From Balamuthia mandrillaris (taxonomy: Eukaryota; Discosea; Longamoebia; Balamuthiidae), in NCBI GenBank assembly GCA_031835245.1, contig JAVKOQ010000492.1, forward strand, positions 1-32,915: DNA of 32,915 nt, given 5' to 3'. The first letter of the stretch is position 1. Every line of letters starts with the position of its first letter. A program made the position numbers and the translations under genes. This document shows, one piece after another, positions 10,214 to 19,938 of the stretch. The notes beneath the pieces were generated by a model. It ran no database searches. It worked only from the letters and a program-made list of their open reading frames with translations, and had not been told where the DNA came from.

Positions 10214-10400
10214 TTCCTTCTTTCTCCTTTCCGCTAACAAAACCGAAAAGGCGGAACGATGCGGCAGTTTCGAAAGAGTGGTCCCAGCAAGGAGCAACCT
10301 AAAGGAAGACAGCATCGTCCCAACAGAGTACTTGCTGCCCAACAGGAACCACCTGTTGGCGGATTGGACCTCTTCTGGTCTTTCTTTGGATGATATTTAA
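8155..10400 (+). CDS. Tubulin-tyrosine-ligase-like (TTL/TTLL) enzyme
   Basis: Seven exons: 8155-8523, 8738-8975, 9097-9445, 9520-9669, 9759-9989, 10064-10163, 10251-10400; 528 residues, all phases consistent. The first ~65 residues are acidic. The TTL domain follows: VNVLPAMPEICRKD, YIIKLP and GKG near the nucleotide site, DVMLVDGFKVTLRVYVA, DPLRIYVYPNGLVR, then FEILGYDVLVSN and ILEVNHTPSL, whose Glu and Asn are the usual metal/ATP ligands. TTL-family enzymes are ATP-grasp ligases adding Tyr, Glu or Gly to tubulin tails. The DGFKxxLRVYV and LEVNHxPS form is closest to the TTLL glutamylase/glycylase type by memory; the exact activity is not settled. Introns are CT-rich; the second, fifth and sixth carry long (CT)n tracts. 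The last two acceptors follow A-rich rather than pyrimidine tracts. Confidence 0.85.
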
Positions 10401-10489
10401 CAACAACTTATTTACACGTTTTATTTATTTTATCTACAAAAAAAATAACAAAAGAGAAGTATCTACATATGACAATATGCTTTCGTTCA

Positions 10490-11444
10490 TCATCGACTCA
10501 AAACCTCCACGCTTTGTCGTTTTCTTCTTGAAGAAGATGACGAAGAAGGAAGACGGGAGAGAAAGAAAAGTAAGGCTGTTGCTCCCACGACGCCAACAAC
10601 GACCATAACAGGGAGCAGAGGAGGAAGAGAGGAGAGAGTTCGAAGAAGCATTAACCGCAGGCGACATCCAAACGGCAAAATTACTTCCTCCGAATAAAGC
10701 AACACCGTTTCTAATACTACTTCCTCTTTCGTTCGTTCCGTTTGTTGATAGGGATGAGGAGCAGTTGAAGAAATAGAGAGAGCACGTATACCTGAAGAAG
10801 AGGAAGAGAAAAGGTGGTTGTTGATGTTGTAGTTGGATTTAGTTGGTGATCCCGAGAGAAGTTCTTGTACGGCTTCCTCATAACATCTCCGCAATAACGA
10901 ATAAGAAGAAGAATTGGTGGAGAGTCCAACGTCTGTTGAGAGTGCAGAGAGGAGTTCATCTTTGGCCATGTACTTTGTGTCGCAGTAACCGCATTCGTAA
11001 AGACCAGCTCTATCCATTAACAAGCGTCGCAAACGACTGTTCAACTCCATTTCTTCACACGTTCTTATGTTTCTTCCGTTCTCCTTTTCTTGTTCTTCGT
11101 TTTTAACTTGTTGAAGCAAGAGTTGGTGCTGTCGTTGAATATAGTCGATGATAGACTGAGAAGAAGTTGAAGAAATTGTAGAAGTAAACGAAGATGTTGA
11201 AGCAGAGATAAAAGGAAGCGAGAGCGGAGGAGCTTGTCCCCCAAGAAGAGTTAGATAGACGCTAAGAGTGAAGGCCACTGGAAGAAGCCATGCCATTGCG
11301 CATAACCCTCGAAAGCAAAGTATGCTCAACCATTCGGCTGTATTGTCTTTACCTGGTAAATGTCTTGCATTCTCCTCTATTGTTGGTGCTTGGTCTGTTA
11401 AAAATAAGAGTTCAGGAAAAGTCCAAACAGAGAGAGAGAGAGAG

Positions 11445-11480
<36 letters not shown>

Positions 11481-12336
11481 AAGGAACAGAAGATAAGAAA
11501 GCGGAAGAGAGACCTCTGTTAAATAGAGAAAAAGCATAGAGAGGTTTGCCAGCGGGAGGCGGTGGAAGCAGATACAGAGGAGGAGCACTTGGCTCTGTTG
11601 CTTTCATCGATGTCGATGATGATGGTGACGACGACGAGGAGCGATCAACTATAGAAGCGAGAGAACAAGGTTGATGTTGCTGAAACGAAAACATTGATGA
11701 CTCAGAAGACGATGCAGAAGAAAAAGACGACGCCGAAGACAAAGCCAAGGAAGAAGCTGAGAACGAAGACATAGAAAAAGAGGAAGAGGGCGAAGCAAAA
11801 GGCGACAACGAAGAAGAAACAGTAGACGATGAGGAATGAGGGCACAAAGCCGAAAAGGAAGCGGTCCCAACGCTCTCGCTTCTTCCTTTCTTGTGGTGAC
11901 TTTCATAAGAGGAAGAAGAAGAGGAAGGAGAGGCAGAGTCAGAGTTTCTTCTCCTTCTTCTGCTTCGCTGCAGTTGCTGTTGCGGTTGCGGAGGCGGCGA
12001 TGGTTGTTGAGAGAGAGGCCGATCCGTAGTGATTGACAAAAGTTCATGCAAATACGAAAGCGAGCTGGAGCGACGTCGTTTGGTGTTGCTGTAGCTGCTT
12101 TCTTCTTCTCCTTCAGCTTCTTCTTTACTCTGTTCTCCTTCTGCTTCTCCTTTGACTTCAACTGGGAGTGTTTCAGCTTTGATGGAAGATCGGCCCTGCG
12201 TAGCGGCCAACGGGGAGGAGAGGGTATTGCGATCGTAGCGACGCTGAGCAAGCAGGAAAGCAGAAGAGGGAGGGGAAAGGAGAAGAGCCGACCCTGTGCG
12301 TTCGTTATGGAAGGAGGTCCTTCTCAGCTCCTTCAT
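10490..12336 (-). CDS. MAN1/LEM2/Src1-like inner nuclear membrane protein
   Basis: Exons 12336-11514 and 11394-10490, joined in phase 1, give about 575 residues. Residues 1-275 are Ser-rich and low-complexity with basic NLS-like clusters (KRRRSSS, RSRRRRRNS). The second exon has a hydrophobic segment (LCAMAWLLPVAFTLSVYLTL), a lumenal-type region with RLLMDRAGLYECGY, then a PFGCRLRLMLLRTLSSL segment leading into a second TM helix. The AGxYECG and G-GCRL motifs flanking the second TM match the shared C-terminal region of LEM2, MAN1 and Heh/Src1, which tether chromatin to the inner nuclear membrane and act in nuclear envelope repair. No LEM or HeH motif is visible. Only about 25 residues follow TM2, so the usual winged-helix domain is missing. 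The gene is convergent with the TTL gene, with an 89-bp gap. Confidence 0.7.
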
Positions 12337-12902
12337 ATTTTTTGTTTTTTGTTTCTATGCTGCTTCGCTACCCCCCCTCAAACACCACATAAACAACAAC
12401 GCAAAGATGGAGCGGATCGATCAAACAAAGTAGTGTGCAGCGGTCGTTAGAGAAATCGAATCCAATGGACTGCTTGTTATTTATTATTTTTTTTTTTAAT
12501 TTTATTTCAAAGAGAGGTTTGTTAGGGGGGGTAAGGTCTAGAGAAAGCAATGGGGTTGCTCGAACGTACCCTTTTTTATTCAATCGGTTGTGCTCTGCTT
12601 CGTCTTTCTCTTTCTTCTTCTTCTTTGGTGTACGTTTTATTACAACCGAAAAATTTCCAGACGGTTTTTGCTCCTCTTCGGGTCGCAGGGTCGGATGATG
12701 ACATCAGCCCGTCCGCCCCGAACAAGCTTGGCTCCTGGATGACGTCACCTCCTTTTTGCGATTCCGTTAGGCCACCTTTCCGTCCCCGCTTTGGCCGATA
12801 TTATTTCATCGCGAGCAAGAAGACAGAGAGAGAACCCATAACTCAAAAAGCTGAACGACTCGCTGTAGTTCAAAGGGAGGAAGGAGGGGCATGCCCCGGA
12901 CT
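12337..12902. other. Intergenic stretch upstream of the MAN1-like gene and of RNA candidate 1
   Basis: No supported protein gene; open frames here lack conserved content. It contains a T-run at 12487-12498, an exact TGACGTCA palindrome (12740-12747) and a GGGGCATGCCCC palindrome (12886-12897) that ends five bases before RNA candidate 1. Confidence 0.45.
12740..12747. promoter_or_regulatory. CRE-like palindrome TGACGTCA
   Basis: Exact 8-bp match to the binding site of CREB/ATF-type bZIP factors. It lies about 400 bp upstream of the minus-strand start at 12336 and 155 bp upstream of RNA candidate 1. A single match of this length can be chance. Confidence 0.25.
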
Positions 12903-13028
12903 AGCCTGGTGCACGCAAACATTAGCTTGGCTTACCTCTTCCTCTTACATAAAAGGAGCTTTTGCTGGCAATGACTTATCATTTCAGCAATCCAAGTCGA
13001 TGATGGTGAAAATCCATTCCAGGCTTTT
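12903..13028 (+). ncRNA. Structured RNA candidate, copy 1
   Basis: Closing stem AGCCTGG (12903-12909) with CCAGGCT (13019-13025), followed by TTTT, which would suit Pol III termination. Inside, CTTGG (12926-12930) pairs with CCAAG (12992-12996), and a 3' hairpin GATGG-TGAAAAT-CCATT (13002-13018) abuts the closing stem. Copy 2 at 13204-13306 has the same plan with compensatory base changes. The family was not recognised (not tRNA, 5S, U6 or box C/D by inspection). Promoter elements were not identified; the strand is given by the terminal T tract. Confidence 0.6.
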
Positions 13029-13203
13029 CAATTTTTTTGTTTACAGAAGAAGTAAAGAGTATAGAGAGAGAGAGAAGAGAGAGAGAAGGGAGAAAAGTTA
13101 CTCCTTTTTTTTTTTGTTTAATAACATCACCTCTCCCATAAATGAAACGTGAAGGCAGGGACACCCTTTTTCAAATACCACAGAATGCAGAGTGAATTCG
13201 GTC

Positions 13204-13306
13204 AGCCTGGTGCGGCAACCGTAGCCGACCCGTCTTGAAGAAGCCAAGGCACTTTATTCCAAAAGTTCGGGTGGATGGTGGTGAAAACCCACCCCAGGCT
13301 TTTTTT
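13204..13306 (+). ncRNA. Structured RNA candidate, copy 2
   Basis: Closing stem AGCCTGG (13204-13210) with CCAGGCT (13294-13300), followed by seven T. Inside, hairpin CGGC/GCCG (13213-13227), stem ACCCG (13228-13232) with CGGGT (13268-13272), and 3' hairpin GGTGG-TGAAAAC-CCACC (13277-13293) directly against the closing stem. The closing stem and the TGAAAA loop are identical to copy 1, while the inner stems differ in sequence but keep pairing. The shared GCAA-C-TAGC segment near the 5' end is also conserved. Confidence 0.62.
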
Positions 13307-13406
13307 AAATCTCTCTCCTTTCGTTCTTCTTTTGTTTATTTTATTTATTTATTTCTTATTTTTTTTTTATTATTTGTATTTCGACTATTACCATAATAGG
13401 ATCGTT

Positions 13407-13511
13407 TCCTAACATAATATGTTTACATTTTTAATGATGTAACAGTTAATTATGAATCCTCTCCTAACATAATATGTTTACATTTTTAATGATGTAACAG
13501 TTAATTATGAA
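13407..13511. repeat. Exact 50-bp direct repeat, 55-bp period
   Basis: Copies at 13407-13456 and 13462-13511 are identical over 50 bp and separated by 5 bp. The unit is AT-rich (TCCTAACATAATATG at the start). It lies between RNA candidate 2 and the DUF2804 gene. The identity suggests a recent tandem duplication. Confidence 0.92.
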
Positions 13512-13580
13512 ACTCCTATTATCTAACCAAGAAGACTAGGAATACCTATCAACGTAATAGGGTAATAGAAAAAGAAAAAT

Positions 13581-13588
13581 TTATAAAA
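13581..13588 (+). promoter_or_regulatory. Possible TATA element
   Basis: TTATAAAA about 42 bp upstream of the start codon at 13630, in an A-rich leader. Short AT motifs are frequent here, so support is weak. Confidence 0.25.
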
Positions 13589-13629
13589 AAAAAGAAAAAG
13601 AAAAAAAAAAGAAAAAAGAAAAAGAAAAA

Positions 13630-14193
13630 ATGGCGAATTATTTCAAGTGGACTGGTTACTTATTAGCACCGCTATCGCTGGCCGTTCTTCTGGCCGCGCT
13701 GCTCACCTCCCCTGACTCGGGCTCACCCGACATGAAGAACCGAGGCCCTCTGGAAACCTCTCTTCTCGCTCACCTCCAGGAGGAGGTCCCTCGGACGGCT
13801 TCTCTGCTTTCCTCCTCGGCTTCTTCCTCCTCCTCGTCTCCCACGCAAAAGTATGCCTTTGGAAGGTACACGAGGCCCATTCCTGAGCCGGACGTGGAGG
13901 CCAGCGCGCCCCTCCTCGGCGAACGTTTCGGCTGGCTGAGGCTGAAACGCTGGCATTACACCTCCCTCTCCAACGAACGTTTCTTTGTGGGTCTCGCTGT
14001 TGCTAGTCTTGGCTTTGCTGGTTTGTTTTTCTTTCTTCTTCTTTTTTTCACTTTCTTTTCTTTTCTTTTCTTTTCTTTTCTTTTCTTTTCTTTTCTTTTC
14101 TTTTCTTTTCTTTTCTTTTCTTTTCTTTTCTTTTCTTTTCTTTTCTTTTCTTTTCTTTTCTTTTCTTGTCTTTCTTTTATTTACTTTTATTTC

Positions 14194-14226
<33 letters not shown>

Positions 14227-15167
14227 ATTTTTATTTTTTATAACAAAAAGAGAACGTGTGGGCCTATGTTGTGGACAAACAAAACCCAACCGAGATCTAC
14301 TCCTACGAGAGGACTTTTATCATGGGCAACAACATCCGGCAGTTCAGCGGCAGCAGTTGCACCGGCCAAACGCACTTTCTGGAGCGCTCCAACGGGGCGG
14401 AGGAGATCCTCATCGACTACTCTCCCGACCACTTTTTGCTTCGCCTCAATCTTACCACCGCCTCAAGCTCCTCGGACAACAACAACAACAAACGAAGGTT
14501 GGAAGGCACGGTAAAAGTGGAGTACAATGCGCAGAGCTTGGGGCTGCTCTTCCCGCTGGACGATCCGGTCGGGCAACAAGCAGCCTACACCCACAAAGAT
14601 GCTGCCATGAGAGTTTCTTCTTCCGCCTCTTCATTGTTTTGGGGTGAGGAGGAGCTTCTTTCATCTGCTGGCAAAGAGAAAGAACAGGAGAATGAAGGAG
14701 ACGAAGGAGGAGAATGGGTGGCAACGTTGGATTGGACTCGTTCGTGGGCCAAACGATTCACTCAATGGAGATGGGCCAGCCTTGCCTTCGTGCATGAAGA
14801 TAAGCAAAGCAAGAAAAGGAGAAGAATCGGTTTGAACTTTTCGGCTCTGGTTTATGGAGACAAGGAGAACGTACTTTGGGTCGACGGCAAAATGTATCCT
14901 GTTGACAACGTCCTCTTCCAACTGCCTTCGTCCTCCAACAAAGAAGAATGGAGAGTGGCGAGTGAAGATGGAAAGATAGAGCTGTATTTCCAGCCGATGG
15001 TTCCTCGAATGGAGAAGATGAACGCTCTTTTGGTTCGAAACGACTTTGAGCAGTGGTGCGGTCTTTATCGAGGGAGAATCGAGCTTCCTTCTGGTGAAGA
15101 GGAGAAGGAAGTCATTGAGTTTGAAAATGTTTTGGGCGTTGCTGAAGATCATGCTGCTCTTTGGTGA
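13630..15167 (+). CDS. DUF2804-type protein with N-terminal membrane anchor
   Basis: Exons 13630-14020 and 14251-15167 (phase 1 junction) give 435 residues. An N-terminal TM segment (residues 8-26, LLAPLSLAVLLAALL) is followed by a Ser-rich linker and then KRWHYTSLSNERFFVGLAVASLGFA, spliced to ENVWAYVVD. The C-terminal part has WRWASLAFV, GLNFSALVYGDKENVLWVDGK and LYFQPMVPRME. This pattern (K-W-Y near the start, G-A---GY-G--F-Y--D, and N-LWVDG late) fits DUF2804, a family of unknown function found in bacteria and some eukaryotes. An acidic insertion (Glu/Lys-rich, around residues 260-285) is peculiar to this copy. Assigned from memory of the family. The start is the first ATG after a TATA-like, A-rich leader. 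Confidence 0.72.
14053..14166. repeat. Intronic pentanucleotide satellite (TTTTC)n
   Basis: About 23 uninterrupted units inside intron 14021-14250 of the DUF2804 gene, pyrimidine-rich on the sense strand. It is the same unit as the satellite at 4275-4449 in sense orientation, in an unrelated gene. Confidence 0.95.
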
Positions 15168-15200
15168 GACAGGAAAATGAAATAGTTCGCTTTGTACTAT

Positions 15201-15235
<35 letters not shown>

Positions 15236-15344
15236 ATGTCTTCCTCTCTCATGAATAGAAGAAAAGAAGACAAAGAAGGAAAAGTAGAAAGAAGAAGTAG
15301 AAAGAAGTAGATAGAAGAACAAGAACAAGAAGCAAAGGAGCTTT

Positions 15345-16659
15345 TTAAGATGAATAGGACGAATGATCGGCTTGCCACTCGAGGAAACGAAGGATAAGGG
15401 GCATGACCTGGTCTCCAGGAAAACGTCCAAGAAATCCTTCACCGGCAGAGACCTCATCAAAGCGCTGCACTTTATCATTAGTCTCCTCCTTCACTGCACT
15501 CTTTACTCCATTCCCTGTTTTTTGTTTTAAAATCCTCACGTTAGTTCAAAGAGAAGAGAGAGAGAGAGAGAGGAGAGAGAGAAGAGAGAAGAGAGAAGAG
15601 AGAGAGAGAGAGAGATAGTAACCTTGCACAGCATTCCAAGCATCTCTAGCTTTCGCAATTACAAACGGAACAGGCTCGCAACTATGATCTCCATAAAGAA
15701 CGGGTGTGGAGTGATCTCCCGTCAACACAATGTTGTACGCCACCTTCCCTTCCTCCTTCTCTTCCGCTTCCACCAACTCTTTCAGCACTTGTGCTAACAT
15801 CTTGTCCGCCTTCTCGATAAAGTCCACTTTGAGCTTCACGTTCTTGTCATGAGAGGCATCGTCTACGGCTTTGATGTGGATGAAGCCAAAGGAATAGTCC
15901 TCTTCTTTGTTGCAAATTGTATCGACGGCAACTCGGCCTTTGGCGAGTAAGTTCGTTCGATAGTCACCTGTTGCACCTTCTGCTTCTTTAATGTCTATAA
16001 TCACAAAACGAAGGAAAAGATAAGTGGAAGCGAAAAGAGGAAGCAGGATAGAGGAAGAGGAGAGACAATACCTATGTTCAAAGACATGCCAAGGCCACGA
16101 ATAATGCAAGTTGGAGCGATCATGAATGGCTTAAGACCGTGCCGCTTCTCAAAGGGTTCAACGTCCTGGCGTACACCGCATCCGCGCAGCAAAATGACGT
16201 TTGCCACAGACAGACCTTTCTGCTGACGTTCAATGTTCAATGGATGGACGGACAATGCCTTATGAAATGCTTCTGAAAGCGCATTTATCAACTTATTTGT
16301 TTTTGTTTGGTTAGCGTTTAGTCATTTAAAATTGCAAAGAAGAATAATAATTTTAGCAGAACAAAGAAAGAATTAAGGCTTACATCGCTGGTAAGCCGAG
16401 CATTAGGACCATCTTCTAACGGTTGAGACTTTTCCAATGGAAGACTGTATGGTAAAGATTAACAGCGTTGTGTGGGATAAGACACAATACAATAAGCACA
16501 AAGGAGAAGTGACGTACTTGTCTTTGAGCGGATCTGTGCTGGTAACTTGGTCTGTTAAGTTTGGTCCACGCACACGAACTCCGCATCTTTTTGTTTGAAA
16601 GAATCAGCATGAGGGAGAGAGAGAGAGTGAGAGAGAGAGAGAGAGTAGCGAGAAAGAGA

Positions 16660-16709
<50 letters not shown>

Positions 16710-16716
16710 GAGAGAG

Positions 16717-16750
<34 letters not shown>

Positions 16751-17089
16751 GAAATTGTTGTAACAGGAAGAGTAGAGACGAAAGGAACCAGTAAGCCTCG
16801 GTGGACGTAGACAACGGTCACTTCGTGCTCCGGAAAACCTGGTATCTGGCTGATTGCCATCATCGAGAGCGAAGACGATAAGTAAAAGGGAACAACAAGA
16901 GAAAGAAGGAGAAGCACGAACATTCCAGTAAGATCAGTACATAGAGGAGGACCCCATTCCTCAAACAGCCTATCAGCACGCCTACTCGTAACAATGCCAT
17001 TTTCATCCATCGTAGCAAAGTTGGACTAGTCATCAATCAACCGAAATGGTTAAGAACGCCACGAACAGTGAGAGCCAGAACTAGAAGGC

Positions 17090-17122
<33 letters not shown>

Positions 17123-17614
17123 GAGAGAGAAAGTCATAGAGAGGATGTAGCAGATAAAGCTAGAAACCTTGAAGGCAATGTCACCAGGAATCATGTCAAG
17201 GCCAGCTCCCATCGTTTCATACGCTCCTCTCCCTCGGTAATAACTTCAACACAACAAGAGAAAGAGAAAGAGAAAGAGAGAAGAGGGAAGAGAGAGAGAC
17301 GCTCAAGTTAAACTCCGAAATCTCAACAAAATATTAACCCACAAGCACCCCTCACAACAACAACAAAAAGTAACATACGTTCGTGGAGGATACCCCAAAA
17401 TGGAGAGATGGGCAGTGTCACTACCGCAGGCCAAGCCCACTTCCACGGGGTCAAGCAGGCCGTTCAAGCCCCCAGCGGCAAGGCCGTCCATGTGCGGCAC
17501 GTCGGCATGCTCCAGCGTGGTCTTGTTGCCGAGCGAAGGCAACGAGACGTCCCCGAGCCCATCGATCAGGATGAACACCACCTTTTGTTTAGCCGCTGTC
17601 GTCTCTTCTTCCAT
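15345..17614 (-). CDS. apgM: 2,3-bisphosphoglycerate-independent phosphoglycerate mutase, archaeal type
   Basis: Nine exons: 17614-17379, 17243-17168, 17025-16922, 16849-16797, 16578-16518, 16444-16384, 16291-16072, 15994-15623, 15514-15345; about 450 residues. The start VVFILIDGLGDVSLPSLGNKT carries the metal-binding Asp of the alkaline-phosphatase superfamily. LACGSDTAHLSILGY holds the usual phosphoryl-accepting Ser region, then YYRGRGAYETMGAG, GDIAFK-SNFAT, VHPLN, ILLRGCG, GATGDY and LTGDHSTPVLYGDHS follow in the family order. The enzyme interconverts 3- and 2-phosphoglycerate in glycolysis without bisphosphoglycerate. The junction between exons 4 and 5 only fits as a GC-AG intron (16579-16796), while the other eight introns segments are GT-AG. 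Intron 4 contains a long GA tract (CT on the sense strand, 16617-16745). Convergent with the DUF2804 gene. Confidence 0.85.
16617..16745. repeat. Intronic (GA)n microsatellite
   Basis: Imperfect GA-rich tract inside the phosphoglycerate mutase intron; CT on the sense strand of that gene. Confidence 0.9.
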
Positions 17615-17702
17615 CTTTTCTTCTCTCTTTTTTTTTCTTTGGATATTTAAGGACGCTAGTCATGACGACACGATTATTGACAATGTAAATTAAGGTGAAT
17701 AA

Positions 17703-17710
17703 TGTCGACA
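17703..17710. promoter_or_regulatory. TGTCGACA palindrome
   Basis: Exact copy in the 158-bp gap between the phosphoglycerate mutase start (17614) and the stop of the Sel1 gene (17773), about 90 bp upstream of the mutase start codon. Confidence 0.5.
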
Positions 17711-17772
17711 GAATGTTTGATATTCTATTGGAGGAATGATGATGATGATGGAGAGGAGATCGTGTTGGAGGA

Positions 17773-19903
17773 TCAGAGGAAGCGAAGAGCGCAAGCAGGG
17801 CTGCAGAAGAAGAAGCAGATTTTGCCGTAGGACAAGTCTTTGTCCAAGGCCTCTTCGTCCTCGTTGGAGCAAAAAGCGGATAGGTCCTCCGTATCTTTCT
17901 TGCGTGCCTCTGATTCTTCTTCTTCCGTCTCCTTTTCCTGCTTCCGTGACCCCGCTGTCTCTCCCGATTCCATTGCCGCCTTGTTTCCTCCTTTTTGTCG
18001 TCTCTCTCTTTCTTCTTCGCCATCTTCTCCTTCCTCATCTCCTTCTTCTTTGTTGGCTTTACAAAGTTCTTTCAACCAAAAGTGTCTGCAAACAGCGCCT
18101 CTGCCAAAGACGATCGTCGAGCAGTTGTAGCTTTGGCACTTGGAAAAGCCGTACATCAACTTCTCCTGAACTTCCAATGGCAGCTGCTTCATCTGTTGCA
18201 TTCTTTGAGTTCTTAATTCTTTCGCTGTTGTCGATTGTTGATGAAGATGATTTTGAAGTTGGTGTTGTTGTTGTTGCTGGTGATGATGGTGTTGGTGGTG
18301 AATTGAGGATGATGGAAGAGGAGGAGGGGGTTCGCCATTTTCTTTCTCTTTCTCCGTCTTTGTTTCTTCATTTATCCCAACTGTGGCCGAAGAAGAAGAA
18401 AGAGAGGAGGTAGAGGAGGTAGAGGAGGAAGAAGGTAAAGATAACTGACGCAGTTCCCAAAGCTCTTCTACGTTCATGGTTGGAGAGGAGGAGGGAGAGG
18501 AACGCAAGGACTTGTAAAAGTTGCTGCAACAAAGGTCGTAGAGAGAAGGCACCACAAACTCCATCCTCACCTCTGAGAAGCTTTCCTGTAGTTTGGACTT
18601 GATGCCCAAGTATGCATCTCTGTGACCAGACAGCATCGCTGCTTTCCATAAAACTGCCGCCATGAAGTCATCTTTTTCCACTCCTGTTTTATTTGTGTAA
18701 GTTATTCCGCAACGAAGCTTGCACCACAAACGAAACAACCGGGAGAACAATAAAACTAACCATAGCCTTTTGCAAATAACATGCCAAGGCGGTATTGAGC
18801 GCGTTTGTAACCCTGAGCGGCAGCTTTTTTGTACAGTTCGACCGCTTTCTCGAGGTCCCGCTCCACGCCAGCTCCCATCATATAAATCTTTCCTAATGTA
18901 TACTGTGCCATCGCATGTCCTATAACGGTAAGAAGCACAAGAAGAAAGAATCAATACATAATATGAATGGAAGAGAGGAAGAGAAAGAAAGGGAATGAGA
19001 CCTTGTTCGGTGGCTTTAGCGTAAAGCTCTGCAGCTTTGGCAAGGTCCACCTCCGTTCCAAAGCCATTTCGATAGCATACTCCCAAGTTATACTGAGCCC
19101 CTACGTAGCCCAGCTCTGCTGCTTGCTTGAACTGTAAAAACAACAACAAAGTAAGAAATAAGAAAAGCTAAGCGAAGGAAAGAATCAAGAGCCAGAAAAA
19201 AACGCGTCAAACAGAGCTTAGAGAGAAGCAGAGAGAGAGAGAGAGTTCTTTTACCAGTTGCAACGCTTTCTGCACATTTTTTCCGCCCTCACACCCCTTT
19301 CCACTCATATAACACTTGCCCAAGGAGTACAACGCCACGTCCAACCCCGCATCTGCCGCTCGCTGGTACCACCTCACACTCTCCGCGAGGTTCTTCCTCA
19401 CGCCCACGCCGTTCCTGTAGCACCCGCCAAGGTTGTACATGGCCATGCAGTGGCCCTGCTCGGCGGCGCGCTTGAGGAGGGCAGCGCCTTGGGTGTCGTC
19501 CCGCATGACCCCTTTGCCCGTCAGGTAGAACATGCCCAAGTTGCGGAGTGCGGTGGCGTCCTCTCGCTCGTTTATGTACTTGGCATAGAGGTTTTTTTTG
19601 TTTTGTTTTGGTCAGAACAGAACAGAACAGAACAGAACAGAACAGAACAGAACAGAACAGAAAAGAACAGAACAGAAACAGAAAACAGAACAGAACAGAA
19701 CAGAACAGAACAGAACAGAACAGAACAGAACAGAACAGAACAGAACAGAACAGAACAGAACAGAACAGAACAGAACAGAACAGAACAGAACAGAACAGAA
19801 CAGAACAGAACAGAACAGAACAGAGAGAGAGAGAGAGACAGAGAGAGAGACAGAGACAGAGACAGAGACAGAGACAGACAGAGACAGAGACAGAGACAGA
19901 GAC

Positions 19904-19938
<35 letters not shown>

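Noticed and set aside
12550..13152. 200-residue plus-strand frame overlapping RNA candidate 1
   Set aside because: No domain-like content or start context, and it runs into GA repeats. The structured RNA reading explains the region better.
13407..13511. Terminal repeats of a transposon
   Set aside because: Direct tandem copies only 5 bp apart, with no transposase, inverted ends or target duplication visible.
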